This document shows, one piece after another, positions 17,740-28,178 of a DNA stretch of 64,000 nucleotides (positions within the stretch are counted from its first letter, which is position 1; each line of letters begins with the position of its first letter). A program made the position numbers and the translations under genes. This stretch comes from Bdellovibrionales bacterium (GTDB taxonomy: Bacteria > Bdellovibrionota > Bdellovibrionia > Bdellovibrionales > UBA1609). Under the pieces are notes generated by a model. It made no database searches. It saw nothing but the letters and a program-made list of their open reading frames with translations, and was not told the origin of the DNA. Where the stretch lies: positions 1 through 64,000 of the forward strand of contig JAHDIR010000003.1 of the NCBI GenBank assembly GCA_020630675.1. Reading direction: 5' to 3'.

Positions 17740-19713
17740 ATGAAAAGTTTATTATGGTTACAAATATGTATCTCGGCTATTTTTGTTTTAAGTTGTTCTC
17801 CTAGCCCAGACAATATGACGGAGAGTTCTCCAGATGGAGCTCCTAGCCTTGAGGAAGAGTTTAACTATCAAACCATTCAAGCTGTGAATGTCGTTGTTTA
17901 CTCAGATTATGCTGGTGTTGAGTTTACAGTTAAAGATGAAGTCAGTAAAAAGTTAGCAGTGATTAAAACAGACAATGCTGGTTTTGTTTCTTTAAAGATT
18001 TCGGTTCCTAGAACAAACGAAGGCTTATTTTTAGTGAGTAGCTATATAGGTATTCCCAATGAAATATATGTACCTATTGAAAATAATAAAGCAGAAATTA
18101 ATCTCATGCAAAGTGCTCAACTACCTAATAATGGTGCCTTGCAAAAAATGATGTTTAGTGAAAATAATAGTTTTTCATCTTATAATCAAAGCGATGGCTT
18201 TCCTGCTTTTGGCACTATGGGTAATTGGGACCGTTATGGTGTGCCTGAATACCTAACAAACCGTGAGCCAATCTCTAGCGATATTATCAAAACACTTAAC
18301 GAAATTTTACCTGAAAAACAACCTGTTCCTGATTATAGACCACAATACCTAATGGAAAATTTAGACACAGACTTACATTTATTAAAAGATGGTGAAGTGT
18401 TTATTACATTTGTTCATGAAGGTGCTGGCTACCGCAATACTTTAGGTTACTACACTTACAAAACCGCAGACGGACCTCCAAGCTCATTGAGCGACAGTGA
18501 AATTAAAATTGTATTTCCTAACGTAAGTTATAGATACAGTGGTGGTGGCTTAACCTCTGGAGACACAGTGAGCTTAGGAGAGCACACAGCCGGAACGTCT
18601 ATTGGTTGGGTTTTAAAATCGAATGCTTTCAGTACCCGATTTAAATCCGTATCTAATGGTTTTAATACTTTCTTTTCAGAAAACTCACTTAACAGAGATG
18701 AAGACCCACACAAACAACATTTCGTACAAATCAACTTAGGTGATTTGATTGTTATTGGTATTGAAGATTTACTAAGACCTGGTGGTGATAACGACTTTAA
18801 CGATGCTGTATTTACTGTAAGGTCAACTCCTGAAGATGCTATTGATCGCAGTGGTTTAGTTGTTGATACCGACCCAAATTACACTGAGCCAACCGCTGAT
18901 CCAGATGACATTGAACTTCAGGAAGCTCCTTTATTTGATATCTCAGGATACCAGTTTTTCCCAGGTAAGGACGAGTTTGGAACTTTAGCCTACGAAGATT
19001 TATGGCCTCACAAAGGTGACTATGACTTTAATGACTTAGTTGTAGATTATAACGTCATCGAAGCTTTAGATAAAGATAATAAAATTGTACAAATTCAATT
19101 ATCTCTAAGAATTGTTGGAATCTTAGCGAGTATGCATAACGGCTTTGGAGTTCAACTAGGAATTGCCCCTGAACTCGTGGCCTCAGTGTCTGGTGCTCGT
19201 CATACGAAAGGTTATACAAAAATTAACTCCAACGGAACAGAAAAAAGACAAGAGCGAGCTGTGATCATTGCTTTCGAAGATGCTCAAGAACATTACAATG
19301 CAGCCTCTCCGGACGACTCTGAGCTCATCGTAATTTCAATTAACTTAACTCGTGGAGTTTCTCGAACTGAACTTGGATTTGCCCCTTACAACCCATTTAT
19401 CATGAGTAATGGTGAAAGAGGTCGTGAGATTCACCTTCCTGGTTACCAGGCGACTAACCTTGTTCATATTCCTTACTTTGGTAGCGTCGATGATGATAGT
19501 GTTATTGGAACAAACTATATGTACAAAACTAACGATGATCTTCCTTGGGCCATTCATTTGCCGGAAAAATTCTCTTACCCTTATGACAGTGTAAGAATAA
19601 ACAGCGCCTACAAATTATTTGATGCTTGGGTGGCCAGTGATGGGTTTAGTCACTCAGATTGGTACACAGATAAAACTGGATATCGAATTAGCGACATGAT
19701 CAAGCGGAAATAG
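17740..19713 (+). CDS. LruC-domain / DUF4114 lipoprotein
   Basis: 657-residue secreted lipoprotein. The signal peptide ends in the lipobox VLSC (Cys about 20). After a beta-rich N-terminal part comes a DUF4114 segment with IGIEDLLRPGGDNDFNDAVFTV near residue 340, then a LruC domain beginning with DLWPHKGDYDFNDLVVDY near 420 and running to the C-terminus. The two acidic DxDFND motifs look like calcium-binding sites. LruC proteins are surface or exported proteins of unknown biochemical role. AAGGAAGGG precedes the ATG. It follows the GT-C gene and is closed by a strong terminator, so it may mark the end of the polysaccharide locus and could bind the polymer, but that is inference. Confidence 0.85.
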   Translation: MKSLLWLQICISAIFVLSCSPSPDNMTESSPDGAPSLEEEFNYQTIQAVNVVVYSDYAGVEFTVKDEVSKKLAVIKTDNAGFVSLKISVPRTNEGLFLVSSYIGIPNEIYVPIENNKAEINLMQSAQLPNNGALQKMMFSENNSFSSYNQSDGFPAFGTMGNWDRYGVPEYLTNREPISSDIIKTLNEILPEKQPVPDYRPQYLMENLDTDLHLLKDGEVFITFVHEGAGYRNTLGYYTYKTADGPPSSLSDSEIKIVFPNVSYRYSGGGLTSGDTVSLGEHTAGTSIGWVLKSNAFSTRFKSVSNGFNTFFSENSLNRDEDPHKQHFVQINLGDLIVIGIEDLLRPGGDNDFNDAVFTVRSTPEDAIDRSGLVVDTDPNYTEPTADPDDIELQEAPLFDISGYQFFPGKDEFGTLAYEDLWPHKGDYDFNDLVVDYNVIEALDKDNKIVQIQLSLRIVGILASMHNGFGVQLGIAPELVASVSGARHTKGYTKINSNGTEKRQERAVIIAFEDAQEHYNAASPDDSELIVISINLTRGVSRTELGFAPYNPFIMSNGERGREIHLPGYQATNLVHIPYFGSVDDDSVIGTNYMYKTNDDLPWAIHLPEKFSYPYDSVRINSAYKLFDAWVASDGFSHSDWYTDKTGYRISDMIKRK

Positions 19714-19725
19714 CCCCTGTTGACA

Positions 19726-19764
19726 AAGCCCCTTCCTGAGTCGCCAGGAAGGGGCTTTTTTTTT
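19726..19764 (+). terminator. Rho-independent terminator after the LruC gene
   Basis: A GC-rich stem, AAAGCCCCTTCCTG paired with CAGGAAGGGGCTTT around a 6-base loop, is followed directly by nine T residues. It is a strong intrinsic terminator 12 bases after the LruC stop. Confidence 0.93.
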
Positions 19765-19958
19765 ATTCTCACTAATGACTTAAACAGAGATTATGATTTT
19801 ACAACAAGACATTTATCGAGAACCCTTAGAGTTTCGTCGAGGTTGATCTCAAAAATAGACATAATTATGGGGAACTCTTCATAATTGCAACCAGTTTTTG
19901 GTAACATTTAAACAACATATTATATGTAAGCCTGATTATTAATCAAAGAGGGAAAGCT

Positions 19959-21110
19959 ATGAAAAGTCAAATTAACTACTACAGCGAAGCCAATGGATGG
20001 AAATACTTGGAGCAAGAAAAAATAGACGCTAATATTGTACTTTACTTTATTTCTCCGGATGTAAAAGACGTTGATAAAGTACTTCAAGAAATCAAAAGCC
20101 AATACCCAAACGCGCAAACGGTGGGACTGACCACCGGCGGAGAAATCTTTAATGAAGAAGTTTCCCACTCGACGGTCTCAATTGCTGCGATTCAATTAGA
20201 AAACACTCCTTTTCAAATAGTCTCATTACCCATTTCAAATATAACTGAATCCGAAGAGATTGGAGAAAAACTTGGTCGTTTAATAAATAAAGACGATTTA
20301 AATAGTGTTATGTTATTTTCTGACGGCCTAAAAACCAACGGCACCGGCCTAATAAAAGGACTCACCTCAGTGCTAGGCCATGATGTTAAAATTACGGGAG
20401 GCTTAGCTGGTGACAACGAAAAATTTGAAAGAACAAAAGTGGGATTAAACAAAAGCCCTGAAGAAGGACAAACTGTTGCCATCGCTTATTACGGAAACCA
20501 TTTGGTTTATGGCCATGGTAGCGCTGGGGGCTGGGATAATTTTGGCCCACAAAGGCTCATTACCCGTGCTGAGGGCAATGTACTTTATACTCTAGATAAC
20601 AAACCAGCATTAGAACTTTACAAGCGCTACCTCACGGAAGAACAAGTCAAAGACCTCCCAGGAAGTGGTTTACTATACCCTTTATCCATACAATCTAGCG
20701 ACAGTTTAAAAAATGACACCGTACGTACCATTGTAGGTATTGATGAAAAAGAACAATCACTCATTTTTGCAGGAGATATCCCTCAAGGCCATATGGCTAG
20801 ACTTATGATGGGTAGCTTTGACCGATTAATTGATGGAGCCTCAACGGCAGCTGAACAAGCCTGCGCGCTGTCTGATAGTATTGAAGGTGACTCTTTAACC
20901 CTAATGATAAGTTGCATTGGACGTCGTCTCTTAATGGGACAGCAAATATCTGGTGAAGCTGAGGCTGTCTATGACACCCTAAAAAAAGGAAGTAAAGCCA
21001 TTGGTTTTTACTCTTACGGTGAAATTGCTCCCAACCCCTCTAACAACCTTTGCCAGTTGCAAAATCAAACAATGACGATCACTCACTTTGGTGAAAAAAA
21101 GGCTGCTTAA
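19959..21110 (+). CDS. FIST-domain sensor protein
   Basis: 383-residue soluble protein made of FIST_N followed by FIST_C. Recognisable parts are the N-terminal segment with [11 protein letters not shown], the glycine-rich ITGGLAGDN, the [12 protein letters not shown] turn and the C-terminal [17 protein letters not shown] and [11 protein letters not shown] blocks. FIST domains are proposed small-ligand sensors (possibly amino acids) and are normally tied to kinases or cyclases. Here the stop codon overlaps the ATG of a hybrid kinase (TAATG), so the sensor and kinase are separate coupled proteins. AGAGGGAAAG precedes the start. A paralogous FIST/kinase pair lies just downstream on the other strand. 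Confidence 0.9.
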   Translation: MKSQINYYSEANGWKYLEQEKIDANIVLYFISPDVKDVDKVLQEIKSQYPNAQTVGLTTGGEIFNEEVSHSTVSIAAIQLENTPFQIVSLPISNITESEEIGEKLGRLINKDDLNSVMLFSDGLKTNGTGLIKGLTSVLGHDVKITGGLAGDNEKFERTKVGLNKSPEEGQTVAIAYYGNHLVYGHGSAGGWDNFGPQRLITRAEGNVLYTLDNKPALELYKRYLTEEQVKDLPGSGLLYPLSIQSSDSLKNDTVRTIVGIDEKEQSLIFAGDIPQGHMARLMMGSFDRLIDGASTAAEQACALSDSIEGDSLTLMISCIGRRLLMGQQISGEAEAVYDTLKKGSKAIGFYSYGEIAPNPSNNLCQLQNQTMTITHFGEKKAA

Positions 21111-22870
21111 TGACTTCTACAAAAAAAGATATTGACTTACATAAAACACTACAGCGTCAAATACGTCGTTTAAATTTGCCAGACTCCCCGGAAGTGGAAA
21201 AATTACTTCAACTTGTAAACACGACTTACCAAGAAAATGATCGTAGCCGAAGGTTACTAGAAACATCTATGCAATTAATGTCAGATGAAGTTTTAGATTT
21301 AAATAACAAAATTAAAAATGAAGCCAATTTAAAAATTGAAAAAGCAGAACGTAGATCTAGTTTAGCATTAGAGGCCAACAGTGATTTTTTATGGGATTGG
21401 TCCTTAAAAGATAAATCTGTTTATATTAATAATGTTCTTAAAGAGCGTTTAGGTTTTAAAAATAACCAGTTATCAGATAGAAGAAGCCAATGGATTCATA
21501 CCATATACAAAGAAGATCAAGAAAAAATATTTTTAGCTATGCAAAGCTATATTAAAAAAGAAACGCCAACTTTTACTGTAGAGCACCGACTTGTTAATTC
21601 TGACGGCTCAATTATGTGGGCTTTAAACCGCGGACAGGTTGTTGAGTGGGGAGATAAAGGTCAGCCACTAAGAATGATCGGGACATTAATAGATATTACG
21701 CAAAATAAAAAAAATGAACTTGAATTAATTGAGTCTAAGAAATTAGCCGAAAAAGCTAACCAAGCCAAGTCTGAGTTTTTAGCAAATATGAGTCACGAAA
21801 TACGAACTCCCATGAATGGAATTATTGGTATGACTCAAATTTTTGATAGCTCTCAACTCGATTCAAAACAAAAAGAGCATTTAGCTGCTATAAAAAAATC
21901 ATCAGAAATATTGTTAGGCTTAATTAATAATATTCTTGATTTATCAAAAATTGAAGCTGGCTGTATGGATATTGAAAATATTGATTTTGACCTCATTGAG
22001 ACTTGCACTGATGTGACTAAAATTTTAAGAGCCAACGCTGAGAAAAAAGGAGTCACTATTGACTTTAATTATGATGATAATATGCCTTCCTATATAAATG
22101 GTGATGATGGTCGCTTAAAGCAAATTTTATTTAACATTATTGGTAACTCCATTAAATTTACTGAGAAAGGTAAAATTACATTTGATTTGACGAAATCAAA
22201 AAATAACTACCAATTTAAAATATCCGACACGGGAATAGGAATAAAACCTGAACGACTTAAGCATATTTTTAATAAGTTTGAACAGGAAGACAGCTCTACC
22301 AATAGAAAATTTGGAGGAACAGGTCTAGGCCTTTCTATCACTAAAAAAATTATTGAACTTTTAGAAGGCACCATTGAAGTAACGAGTAAAGTTGGTCAAG
22401 GAACTTGCTTTCAGTTTACCCTCCCCTTAAAAGAAGCCAAAGCTCAAAAAGAAAAAGCAGAAGTAATAATTAAGCATGAAGACTTTAACCTTTCCGGCAA
22501 ACATATTCTTTTAGTCGAAGACAATTTCATCAACAGCACTGTTGTCACTGCTTTATTGAAAAGAAACAATATCAAAGTGACCGTCGCAGGCAATGGACAA
22601 GAGGCTCTTGATACAATTAATGAAATTCCATTTGATTTAGTACTGATGGACTGTCAAATGCCAATAATGGACGGCTATGAAGCCACACAAGAAATACGCG
22701 CTACAGAGAACAACGAAGCTATTAGTAAAGTTCCCATTATTGCTCTGACAGCAAGTGCTATTAAAGGCGATCGTGAAAAGTGCTTTAACATTGGAATGAA
22801 CGATTACTTAACTAAACCTATCAAAGAAAACGATCTCATTGTGTGCATTAATAAATGGATTCATAATTAA
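21110..22870 (+). CDS. PAS-containing hybrid sensor histidine kinase, FIST-associated
   Basis: Cytoplasmic hybrid kinase of 586 residues. Order: N-terminal coiled coil (about 1-82), PAS/PAC (83-200, with [15 protein letters not shown] and TLIDIT), HisKA with His229 in NMSHEIRTP, ATPase with N box Asn346, DTGIGI near 373 and GGTGLGL near 402-408, then a receiver with LVEDN at 468-472 and phospho-Asp514 in LMDCQMP. No membrane helices. The start overlaps the FIST stop. The terminal receiver needs an Hpt partner; none is adjacent, so the Hpt proteins near 3 and 5.5 kb are candidates. It converges with the reverse-strand kinase at 22935, 64 bases away. Confidence 0.93.
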   Translation: MTSTKKDIDLHKTLQRQIRRLNLPDSPEVEKLLQLVNTTYQENDRSRRLLETSMQLMSDEVLDLNNKIKNEANLKIEKAERRSSLALEANSDFLWDWSLKDKSVYINNVLKERLGFKNNQLSDRRSQWIHTIYKEDQEKIFLAMQSYIKKETPTFTVEHRLVNSDGSIMWALNRGQVVEWGDKGQPLRMIGTLIDITQNKKNELELIESKKLAEKANQAKSEFLANMSHEIRTPMNGIIGMTQIFDSSQLDSKQKEHLAAIKKSSEILLGLINNILDLSKIEAGCMDIENIDFDLIETCTDVTKILRANAEKKGVTIDFNYDDNMPSYINGDDGRLKQILFNIIGNSIKFTEKGKITFDLTKSKNNYQFKISDTGIGIKPERLKHIFNKFEQEDSSTNRKFGGTGLGLSITKKIIELLEGTIEVTSKVGQGTCFQFTLPLKEAKAQKEKAEVIIKHEDFNLSGKHILLVEDNFINSTVVTALLKRNNIKVTVAGNGQEALDTINEIPFDLVLMDCQMPIMDGYEATQEIRATENNEAISKVPIIALTASAIKGDREKCFNIGMNDYLTKPIKENDLIVCINKWIHN

Positions 22871-22934
22871 CTGAATTTTTGTTAATATTTTGATGAACAA
22901 AGAACCCTATCTGTAGACTTATTATCAATATCAT

Positions 22935-24503
22935 CTAGCTTGCGATTTTAGTCAGGTTATCTTTAAGGTCATCAAATGAAATTGGTTTTGTTAAAAAGCC
23001 ATCCATTCCAAAGCTGAAGCACTTTTCCATGGTTGATTTAAAGGCATTTGCTGTTAAAGCAAATATAGGACCCGCATGAAGACCACGAGATCGAATTTCT
23101 TTTGTGGCATCAAAACCGTCCATTTCAGGCATTTGGCAGTCCATAAGAATAATATCATAAGTGTTTTTTGAAGCCATTTCTACAGCGATTTTTCCATTGC
23201 CAGCAATTTCAAATGTACAACCAATTTTATTTAACATGGAGCCTGCTACTTTTTGATTAATCAAATTGTCTTCAACCAATAATATTTTGAGGTGATCTAC
23301 AGGTTTTAAAATTTTAAACTGCTTTTGAATAGTATTTTTAAATATACTCACTGTTTTAGCTTCTTTTGCTTCGACCAAAGGGATTGTTAGTCGAAAGGTA
23401 GAGCCCTTTGTTTCTACACTTTCCACGACAAGCTGCCCTTTCATGACTTCAGCAAACTTTCGACTTATGGTTAAACCTAACCCAGTCCCCCCATACTTTC
23501 TCGCATCTGATACATCGGCCTGAGTAAAGCTTTCGAAAACTTGTGACAGTTTATCTTTTGGAATTCCTATGCCAGTATCTTCTACTTCAAATATTACTTG
23601 CTGCGCCAACGTATCTACCTTCGTTCTTAAGGTGACGGAGCCTCGGGGTGTAAATTTTAGAGCATTTCCAATTAAGTTAATTATAATTTGCTTCACTTTT
23701 TGTAAATCGGCCGACAGGTATTTAGGCAGCTCATCACTAAGGCTTAAATTTAGTTCAAGTCCACGCTTTTGAGCCTGTGCTAAAAACATACTTTGAATTT
23801 CCAACAAAACTTCTCTAGGATCAAAACTTGTAATATCTAGTTCTAATTTCCCTGATTCAATTTTTGATATCTCTAAAATTTCATTGATAATTGTTAATAA
23901 GTATTTTCCAGAATGTTGAATAATTTCTAATTTTTCATTGGCAACACTTTCGTGCTTGGACTGTAACAGTAAGTCTACCGTTCCTAAGATTCCATTTAAC
24001 GGAGTTCTTATTTCATGAGACATATTTGCAATGAATTGACTTTTTGCTAAGTTGGCGTTTTTTGCTTCTTCCATTGAGTTTTGAAAGGCAATATTTTGAT
24101 CACAAGAAAATAGGCTTATAGATATTTTTTTTTGCACTGGCCTCATCATTTTAACAAAACGATCATTTAAAAAAACATTGCTTTTCCTAACGATAAAAAC
24201 CCCTTGATCCCTCACATTAAAAACATGTATAAAACTATTTTGATACTTTTCCTGATAATGATCTTTGACTTTAAGAAGATCTACAAGCTTATCTTTTTTT
24301 TCATTATAAAATTGAGATATAATTTCATTTTTTTTCGGATAAGAAAATTCGCACTCATTTTTATTATTAAAAAATAATATAGAGGTTCCATTTACTTTTT
24401 TGCAAACAACAGTTAGGCATTTGCGTAGCATTTCAATACGCTCTAAGCTCAACCCTATTGACATTGAAATGTCATAAAGAACTTCTATATCATTTTGATT
24501 CAA
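22935..24503 (-). CDS. Hybrid sensor histidine kinase with GAF-like N-terminus, FIST-associated
   Basis: 522 residues, no membrane segments. The first 140 or so residues look like a divergent GAF domain ([13 protein letters not shown], then strand-rich sequence). A short coiled linker leads to HisKA with His163 in [12 protein letters not shown], an ATPase with N box Asn280, EDTGIGIP near 308 and GGTGLGL near 338, and a receiver with LVEDN at 409-413 and phospho-Asp455 in [11 protein letters not shown]. The start is TTG at 24503, overlapping the stop of the FIST gene (TTGA), so sensor and kinase are coupled as in the mirror-image pair at 19959-22870. The sensory part differs (GAF-like here, PAS there), so the two pairs have diverged in input. 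Confidence 0.9.
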   Translation of the reverse strand: MNQNDIEVLYDISMSIGLSLERIEMLRKCLTVVCKKVNGTSILFFNNKNECEFSYPKKNEIISQFYNEKKDKLVDLLKVKDHYQEKYQNSFIHVFNVRDQGVFIVRKSNVFLNDRFVKMMRPVQKKISISLFSCDQNIAFQNSMEEAKNANLAKSQFIANMSHEIRTPLNGILGTVDLLLQSKHESVANEKLEIIQHSGKYLLTIINEILEISKIESGKLELDITSFDPREVLLEIQSMFLAQAQKRGLELNLSLSDELPKYLSADLQKVKQIIINLIGNALKFTPRGSVTLRTKVDTLAQQVIFEVEDTGIGIPKDKLSQVFESFTQADVSDARKYGGTGLGLTISRKFAEVMKGQLVVESVETKGSTFRLTIPLVEAKEAKTVSIFKNTIQKQFKILKPVDHLKILLVEDNLINQKVAGSMLNKIGCTFEIAGNGKIAVEMASKNTYDIILMDCQMPEMDGFDATKEIRSRGLHAGPIFALTANAFKSTMEKCFSFGMDGFLTKPISFDDLKDNLTKIAS

Positions 24504-25630
24504 GCGGCTTTTCCTATTTTTCCAACAACACAGGTTTTATTAAAAAATTCTAAATAACTATTTCCATTGTTGGCAATTTCTCCTAAGCACAAAGCCCCTG
24601 CCAGGACAGATTGGTCGGCTTTAATCGCTTGAAGTTCATTTTTAAAGTTGTCTCCTAAAAACAAGGCTCTTGAAATACAATCCATCACCAAAACAGGATT
24701 TGATTTATTTCCAGTCACTAAAGACATGGCATTTTGTGTCGCTGTAGATGCCGCATTTATGAGAGACAGCTCTGAACCCATAAGAATATTTACATATTCA
24801 TTTTCTGGGACATCCCCCACGCAAACCAAAGATTGGTCTTCTAGTAAAATAGGGTCTCTCACCACAACTTCAGAGTCTAAGCGATTGATTCCAAACGGAA
24901 AAGCCTTCGCCACTTCAAAGAAATTTTCTGAACTTATTTTTTGACCCGATTTTTTTTCCACAATTTTTTTGTAAACATCAAAGGCAGGCTCCCAATCTAA
25001 AGAAATAATTTTATTTTTTTCAGATTCTGTGACACGAAAGGGGCCAGCAACTTTTTCCCAGCCGTGCGACACCCCCACCCCTACTTCTTGAGTGGTCTCT
25101 ACTAAAAGAGCACAATCTTGAAATATTCCTTCATTGGTAATAATACATGGTGAAGGTTTAAAGGACAGTGAGCCAGCCCCTCCTCCCATATAATTATAGT
25201 CTGATCCAAGGTTGCTATAAACGGCTTCTATAAATGGTCCAATCTCAGAAGACAACCCATCAACATAAACAAATATAGACTTTGTTTTAGATAGTGATTT
25301 CTCAATTTTTTGAAGCTTAGAATCGAGGTCTCCGACAGACTTTGATAAGTCGTCTACTCTATGAGTCGTTGTCTCAAATGGCAACCCGATAACAAGAGTA
25401 CCTGTTTCTAAAGTTTGATCATTCATCACTAAACGCGGAAAAAAACCACCAAATAAGTTTTTATCAAAACTTTTTAAGTGAGAGCTTAAATCTTCTTTGA
25501 GGTGAGAGCTTTCATCAGCTACCATCAGTAAAATAGACTTCACCTCTTCTTTATCATTTAAAGTTTTTATATTTTTAAGTAAGACATTGAGGTCGCCTTG
25601 AGTTTCGGCTAAAACAAATTCATTAGACAT
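24500..25630 (-). CDS. FIST-domain sensor protein
   Basis: 376-residue FIST_N plus FIST_C protein, paralogous to the one at 19959. Shared blocks include the YMGGGAGS turn, [15 protein letters not shown], and the C-terminal [19 protein letters not shown] and [12 protein letters not shown] segments. Overall similarity to the other copy is modest by eye, so this is an old duplication rather than a recent repeat. The ATG at 25630 has AGGAG upstream, and the stop overlaps the kinase gene start. Ligand unknown; FIST proteins are thought to bind small molecules. Confidence 0.88.
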   Translation of the reverse strand: MSNEFVLAETQGDLNVLLKNIKTLNDKEEVKSILLMVADESSHLKEDLSSHLKSFDKNLFGGFFPRLVMNDQTLETGTLVIGLPFETTTHRVDDLSKSVGDLDSKLQKIEKSLSKTKSIFVYVDGLSSEIGPFIEAVYSNLGSDYNYMGGGAGSLSFKPSPCIITNEGIFQDCALLVETTQEVGVGVSHGWEKVAGPFRVTESEKNKIISLDWEPAFDVYKKIVEKKSGQKISSENFFEVAKAFPFGINRLDSEVVVRDPILLEDQSLVCVGDVPENEYVNILMGSELSLINAASTATQNAMSLVTGNKSNPVLVMDCISRALFLGDNFKNELQAIKADQSVLAGALCLGEIANNGNSYLEFFNKTCVVGKIGKAA

Positions 25631-25834
25631 TAATTCTCCTAAGTTAGACTATGTGCTTTTATCGGGATTAACTTAGAAAAACTGATGGCTAGATTTTGAA
25701 ATTTTTCTCATATTTTTGACTCATAACGATTTTATGACAAAACTCAAGACCTTTGGTTAGTCGAGCAAAAGAGAGTACCAAGGCTTTTAAACCTCTTTTC
25801 TTAATAAGTATTTAAAACTGGTTTTTTCGTTTAC

Positions 25835-27112
25835 TTATGGAGAGCAATTAAGCCCAGTATTATCTGTAGACCCCAAAGAGTAATTAAACTGATCAAAATA
25901 AACGTACTGATCATAAGGAGAAGGAATTCCTCCACCGTAATAAACATCTAACCAAATACGATACACTTCACGAAAGGCTTCATTATTTGTAAAATTAAAA
26001 TTTGTTCGACTATAGACTTTTCTTCCTTCAAACCAAGCTTCTAAAACACCATCATTTTTTCCGGGTGTATTCATTTTTATATGCTGCTTGATCATATACC
26101 AACGATTATTGGTGGACCTAACAGCTTGGCGAAAAGAGCCTGTTGGAGACCACCACTCAGGGTCTCCATATATAGAGTTAGCGTGAGCCCCAGTATGATA
26201 AATATAATTTCCCAAAGGAATAGTCTTTTGTTCAGGTTCGTACTTACCAAAAGTCATTCGAGCAGACCAAGCATTACTCCCTGTACTTGGGTTGCCACCT
26301 TGCCCACCATTTGTTGGAGAAGAATGACCAGAAAACCCGGGTAATTTACCCGATTGCGAAATGGCGGTCCAATTATAACCAAAGCGCAAACAAAAACTCA
26401 TCCAAGCTTCTTGTGTTTTTGCAGGTAGCCTAAAATAAGACCCTGTGCCGTAATGGTCACCTTGTTTAAGCTTAACGCGAATGGAGTCCTTGTCGCCGGG
26501 CTGACTGGGCTGAAAGCCTCTATCACCACTATGGTCACCAAAGCTGACATTTTGGTCTCTATTGACTGTCCATTGATTGTTTTGAATCATTTGCCCACGA
26601 CTGGTGACTGGAGGTGGTTCAGGAGTTGGTGTTTCTGGTTTTACTTCAGCTAAAGTTTCAAAACTTTTGACATCAGAATTAATGGTCTCGCCCGCCTGAT
26701 TGGTCACCGTTACATTATAGAAATAAGTTGTTTTTGGTTCTAAATTCAAGACCGTCTGTGAGTGACTCGAAAAGCGAAAACTCTCTTCTTTTTCTAGCCT
26801 TGGTATAAGGCTTGTCGCTGTAGGGCCAATATTAATATGAGCTTTTGAGTTTTCATTGGTCACCCAAGCAATTTGTACTGAACGAATACTCTCTTCATGA
26901 TCAGGTTCAGTTGTAAAAGCAAAGCCACTTTTCATAGATGGAGGGCCTGTTTCTCCAGGGGTGTCATTACTAGGTTCGTCCAAAGGAAGTTGTGAAGGCA
27001 ACTCTAAAGAGCCTGAATCTGTATCGGTCCATTCACTAGAAAATTCGCCACCACAGTTTTGAAATAAAACAACCGTGACAAAAAGTGAAAGTATATAAGA
27101 TAGTAACTTCAT
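25835..27112 (-). CDS. Secreted lipoprotein with Fn3-like and polysaccharide lyase (PL14-like) domains
   Basis: 425 residues. The signal peptide ends LFQNC, giving a lipoprotein with an unusual Asn before the lipidated Cys. Residues about 75-155 form an Fn3-like domain (VQIAWVTNENSKAHINIG to TYFYNVTVTNQAG). Residues about 215-420 match the fold pattern of PL14-type alginate/glucuronate lyases: GSYFRLP, KLPGFSG, WSARMTFG, GNYIYHTG, KQHIKMNTPGKNDG and YFDQF. Such enzymes cut acidic polysaccharides by beta-elimination. It might trim the polymer made by the locus at 4-18 kb or attack foreign polysaccharide; both are inference. A perfect palindrome lies just upstream (27128-27150). Confidence 0.75.
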   Translation of the reverse strand: MKLLSYILSLFVTVVLFQNCGGEFSSEWTDTDSGSLELPSQLPLDEPSNDTPGETGPPSMKSGFAFTTEPDHEESIRSVQIAWVTNENSKAHINIGPTATSLIPRLEKEESFRFSSHSQTVLNLEPKTTYFYNVTVTNQAGETINSDVKSFETLAEVKPETPTPEPPPVTSRGQMIQNNQWTVNRDQNVSFGDHSGDRGFQPSQPGDKDSIRVKLKQGDHYGTGSYFRLPAKTQEAWMSFCLRFGYNWTAISQSGKLPGFSGHSSPTNGGQGGNPSTGSNAWSARMTFGKYEPEQKTIPLGNYIYHTGAHANSIYGDPEWWSPTGSFRQAVRSTNNRWYMIKQHIKMNTPGKNDGVLEAWFEGRKVYSRTNFNFTNNEAFREVYRIWLDVYYGGGIPSPYDQYVYFDQFNYSLGSTDNTGLNCSP

Positions 27113-27127
27113 AACCCCTACCCCCGT

Positions 27128-27150
27128 ATAAAAACATTAAATGTTTTTAT
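27128..27150. promoter_or_regulatory. 23-base perfect palindrome upstream of the lyase lipoprotein
   Basis: The arms ATAAAAACATT and AATGTTTTTAT pair perfectly around a single central A, 16 bases before the lyase gene start. There is no T-run in the reading direction of a terminator, so an operator or a leader hairpin is likelier. Confidence 0.4.
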
Positions 27151-27345
27151 TACCTATATATGATAACTCCTCGAAAGTTAGGGGTATAGCATTTTAATTG
27201 TCTATCTCGATATAAAACCATATTTGCATCAATTTGATACAACTTGATCTCACCAAAGACTCATCGCACTGGCGGCGATCATTTTGAATTGATCATTGTT
27301 AGGTATCTGCGGTAGTTTGGGTCAAGGCCAACAAAGGATTATCTT

Positions 27346-27513
27346 ATGGAAATGCTACTCATTTTAGGACTTAGTTGTTTTATGATTTTCTGTGTGATTG
27401 TCTACTTTGTCATACTTATCTTTTGGCCAGAATGGATAGGCATTTCTGGAAAAAAAACGAGAGATGAAAACAATCGAAAGCGAGCTGAGTCTGAACAAAA
27501 TCAAAACAGTTAG
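27346..27513 (+). CDS. Small membrane protein, 55 residues, unknown
   Basis: An ATG at 27346 with AAAGGA seven bases upstream opens a 55-codon frame. Residues 3-27 form one strong hydrophobic helix, followed by PEWIG and a highly charged, Lys/Arg/Glu/Gln-rich tail. This single-pass layout with a basic cytoplasmic tail is typical of small bacterial membrane proteins. It ends 4 bases before the convergent GbsR-type regulator gene. No function is recognised. Confidence 0.55.
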   Translation: MEMLLILGLSCFMIFCVIVYFVILIFWPEWIGISGKKTRDENNRKRAESEQNQNS

Positions 27514-27517
27514 TCGT

Positions 27518-28042
27518 TTATAAAACCCACATTTTACTGGCTTTTTTTAGAAGTCCCGTCCAATCTTTAATGGAGTTTACTTTCTTGCTCACAAACTTGG
27601 TCAATAGGCCTTTGCTAGATGCATTTAAGTCAATGAGGGCATTTAACTTATCCAAGTTTACGTTACTTTCTAAAAGCTCTTCTGATGAGTAAGCACTTAA
27701 AAGCTTCATGTTTGACTCAGCTTGAGACAAAAGAGTGAGCTCTCTTTCGCGAAGTATTTTTCTTACAACCTGAGCCACATCATCTACTGCCAAATAGGTT
27801 TGAGCGCCAAAGGTGACTTTTATATCTGCAGAAATGAGTCCGTATTCAATAAGCTCATTAATTGCTGTACTAACTAAACTTTTAGAGACACCCAACTGCT
27901 CGATAATTTCTGGGGTGGAAATAGATCGATCTGAAAGGTAAATAAGTGCCCATACACGACCATGTATGCTTCTAAACCCCCAATACTCAATAAACTTGCC
28001 TACAGACTCAGCCACTTCGGTTAAAAGCTTAGCTTTGGGCAT
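27518..28042 (-). CDS. GbsR/MarR-family transcriptional regulator
   Basis: Winged-helix DNA-binding protein of about 174 residues. The N-terminal part reads like the GbsR family (VGKFIEYWGFRSIHGRVWALIYLSDRSIS), followed by the recognition helix region SKSLVSTAINELIEYGLI and a helical C-terminal half that probably dimerises. The ATG at 28042 has GGAGG six bases upstream; a longer frame to 28084 has no such site. The gene is divergent from a DCC-family protein gene, and the space between holds an inverted repeat likely to be its operator, so self-regulation and control of the divergent pair are expected. GbsR itself responds to choline; the effector here is unknown. Confidence 0.85.
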   Translation of the reverse strand: MPKAKLLTEVAESVGKFIEYWGFRSIHGRVWALIYLSDRSISTPEIIEQLGVSKSLVSTAINELIEYGLISADIKVTFGAQTYLAVDDVAQVVRKILRERELTLLSQAESNMKLLSAYSSEELLESNVNLDKLNALIDLNASSKGLLTKFVSKKVNSIKDWTGLLKKASKMWVL

Positions 28043-28071
28043 AATGAACCTCCTTTTAACATTCTCACTTC

Positions 28072-28095
28072 TTTGTTCATACAACTATGAACAAA
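28072..28095. promoter_or_regulatory. Candidate operator for the GbsR-type regulator
   Basis: Inverted repeat TTTGTTCAT and ATGAACAAA with a 6-base spacer, in the divergent intergenic region. A further half-site, ATGAACAA, lies at 28155-28162 just before the DCC-family gene. The position fits autoregulation and control of the divergent genes. Confidence 0.5.
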
Positions 28096-28178
28096 ATAGA
28101 TAAAGATGAGATATTTGTCAATTGTAGTTGATTTTTTAAATCGTACATACTATTATGAACAATATAGGAGGTTTTACT

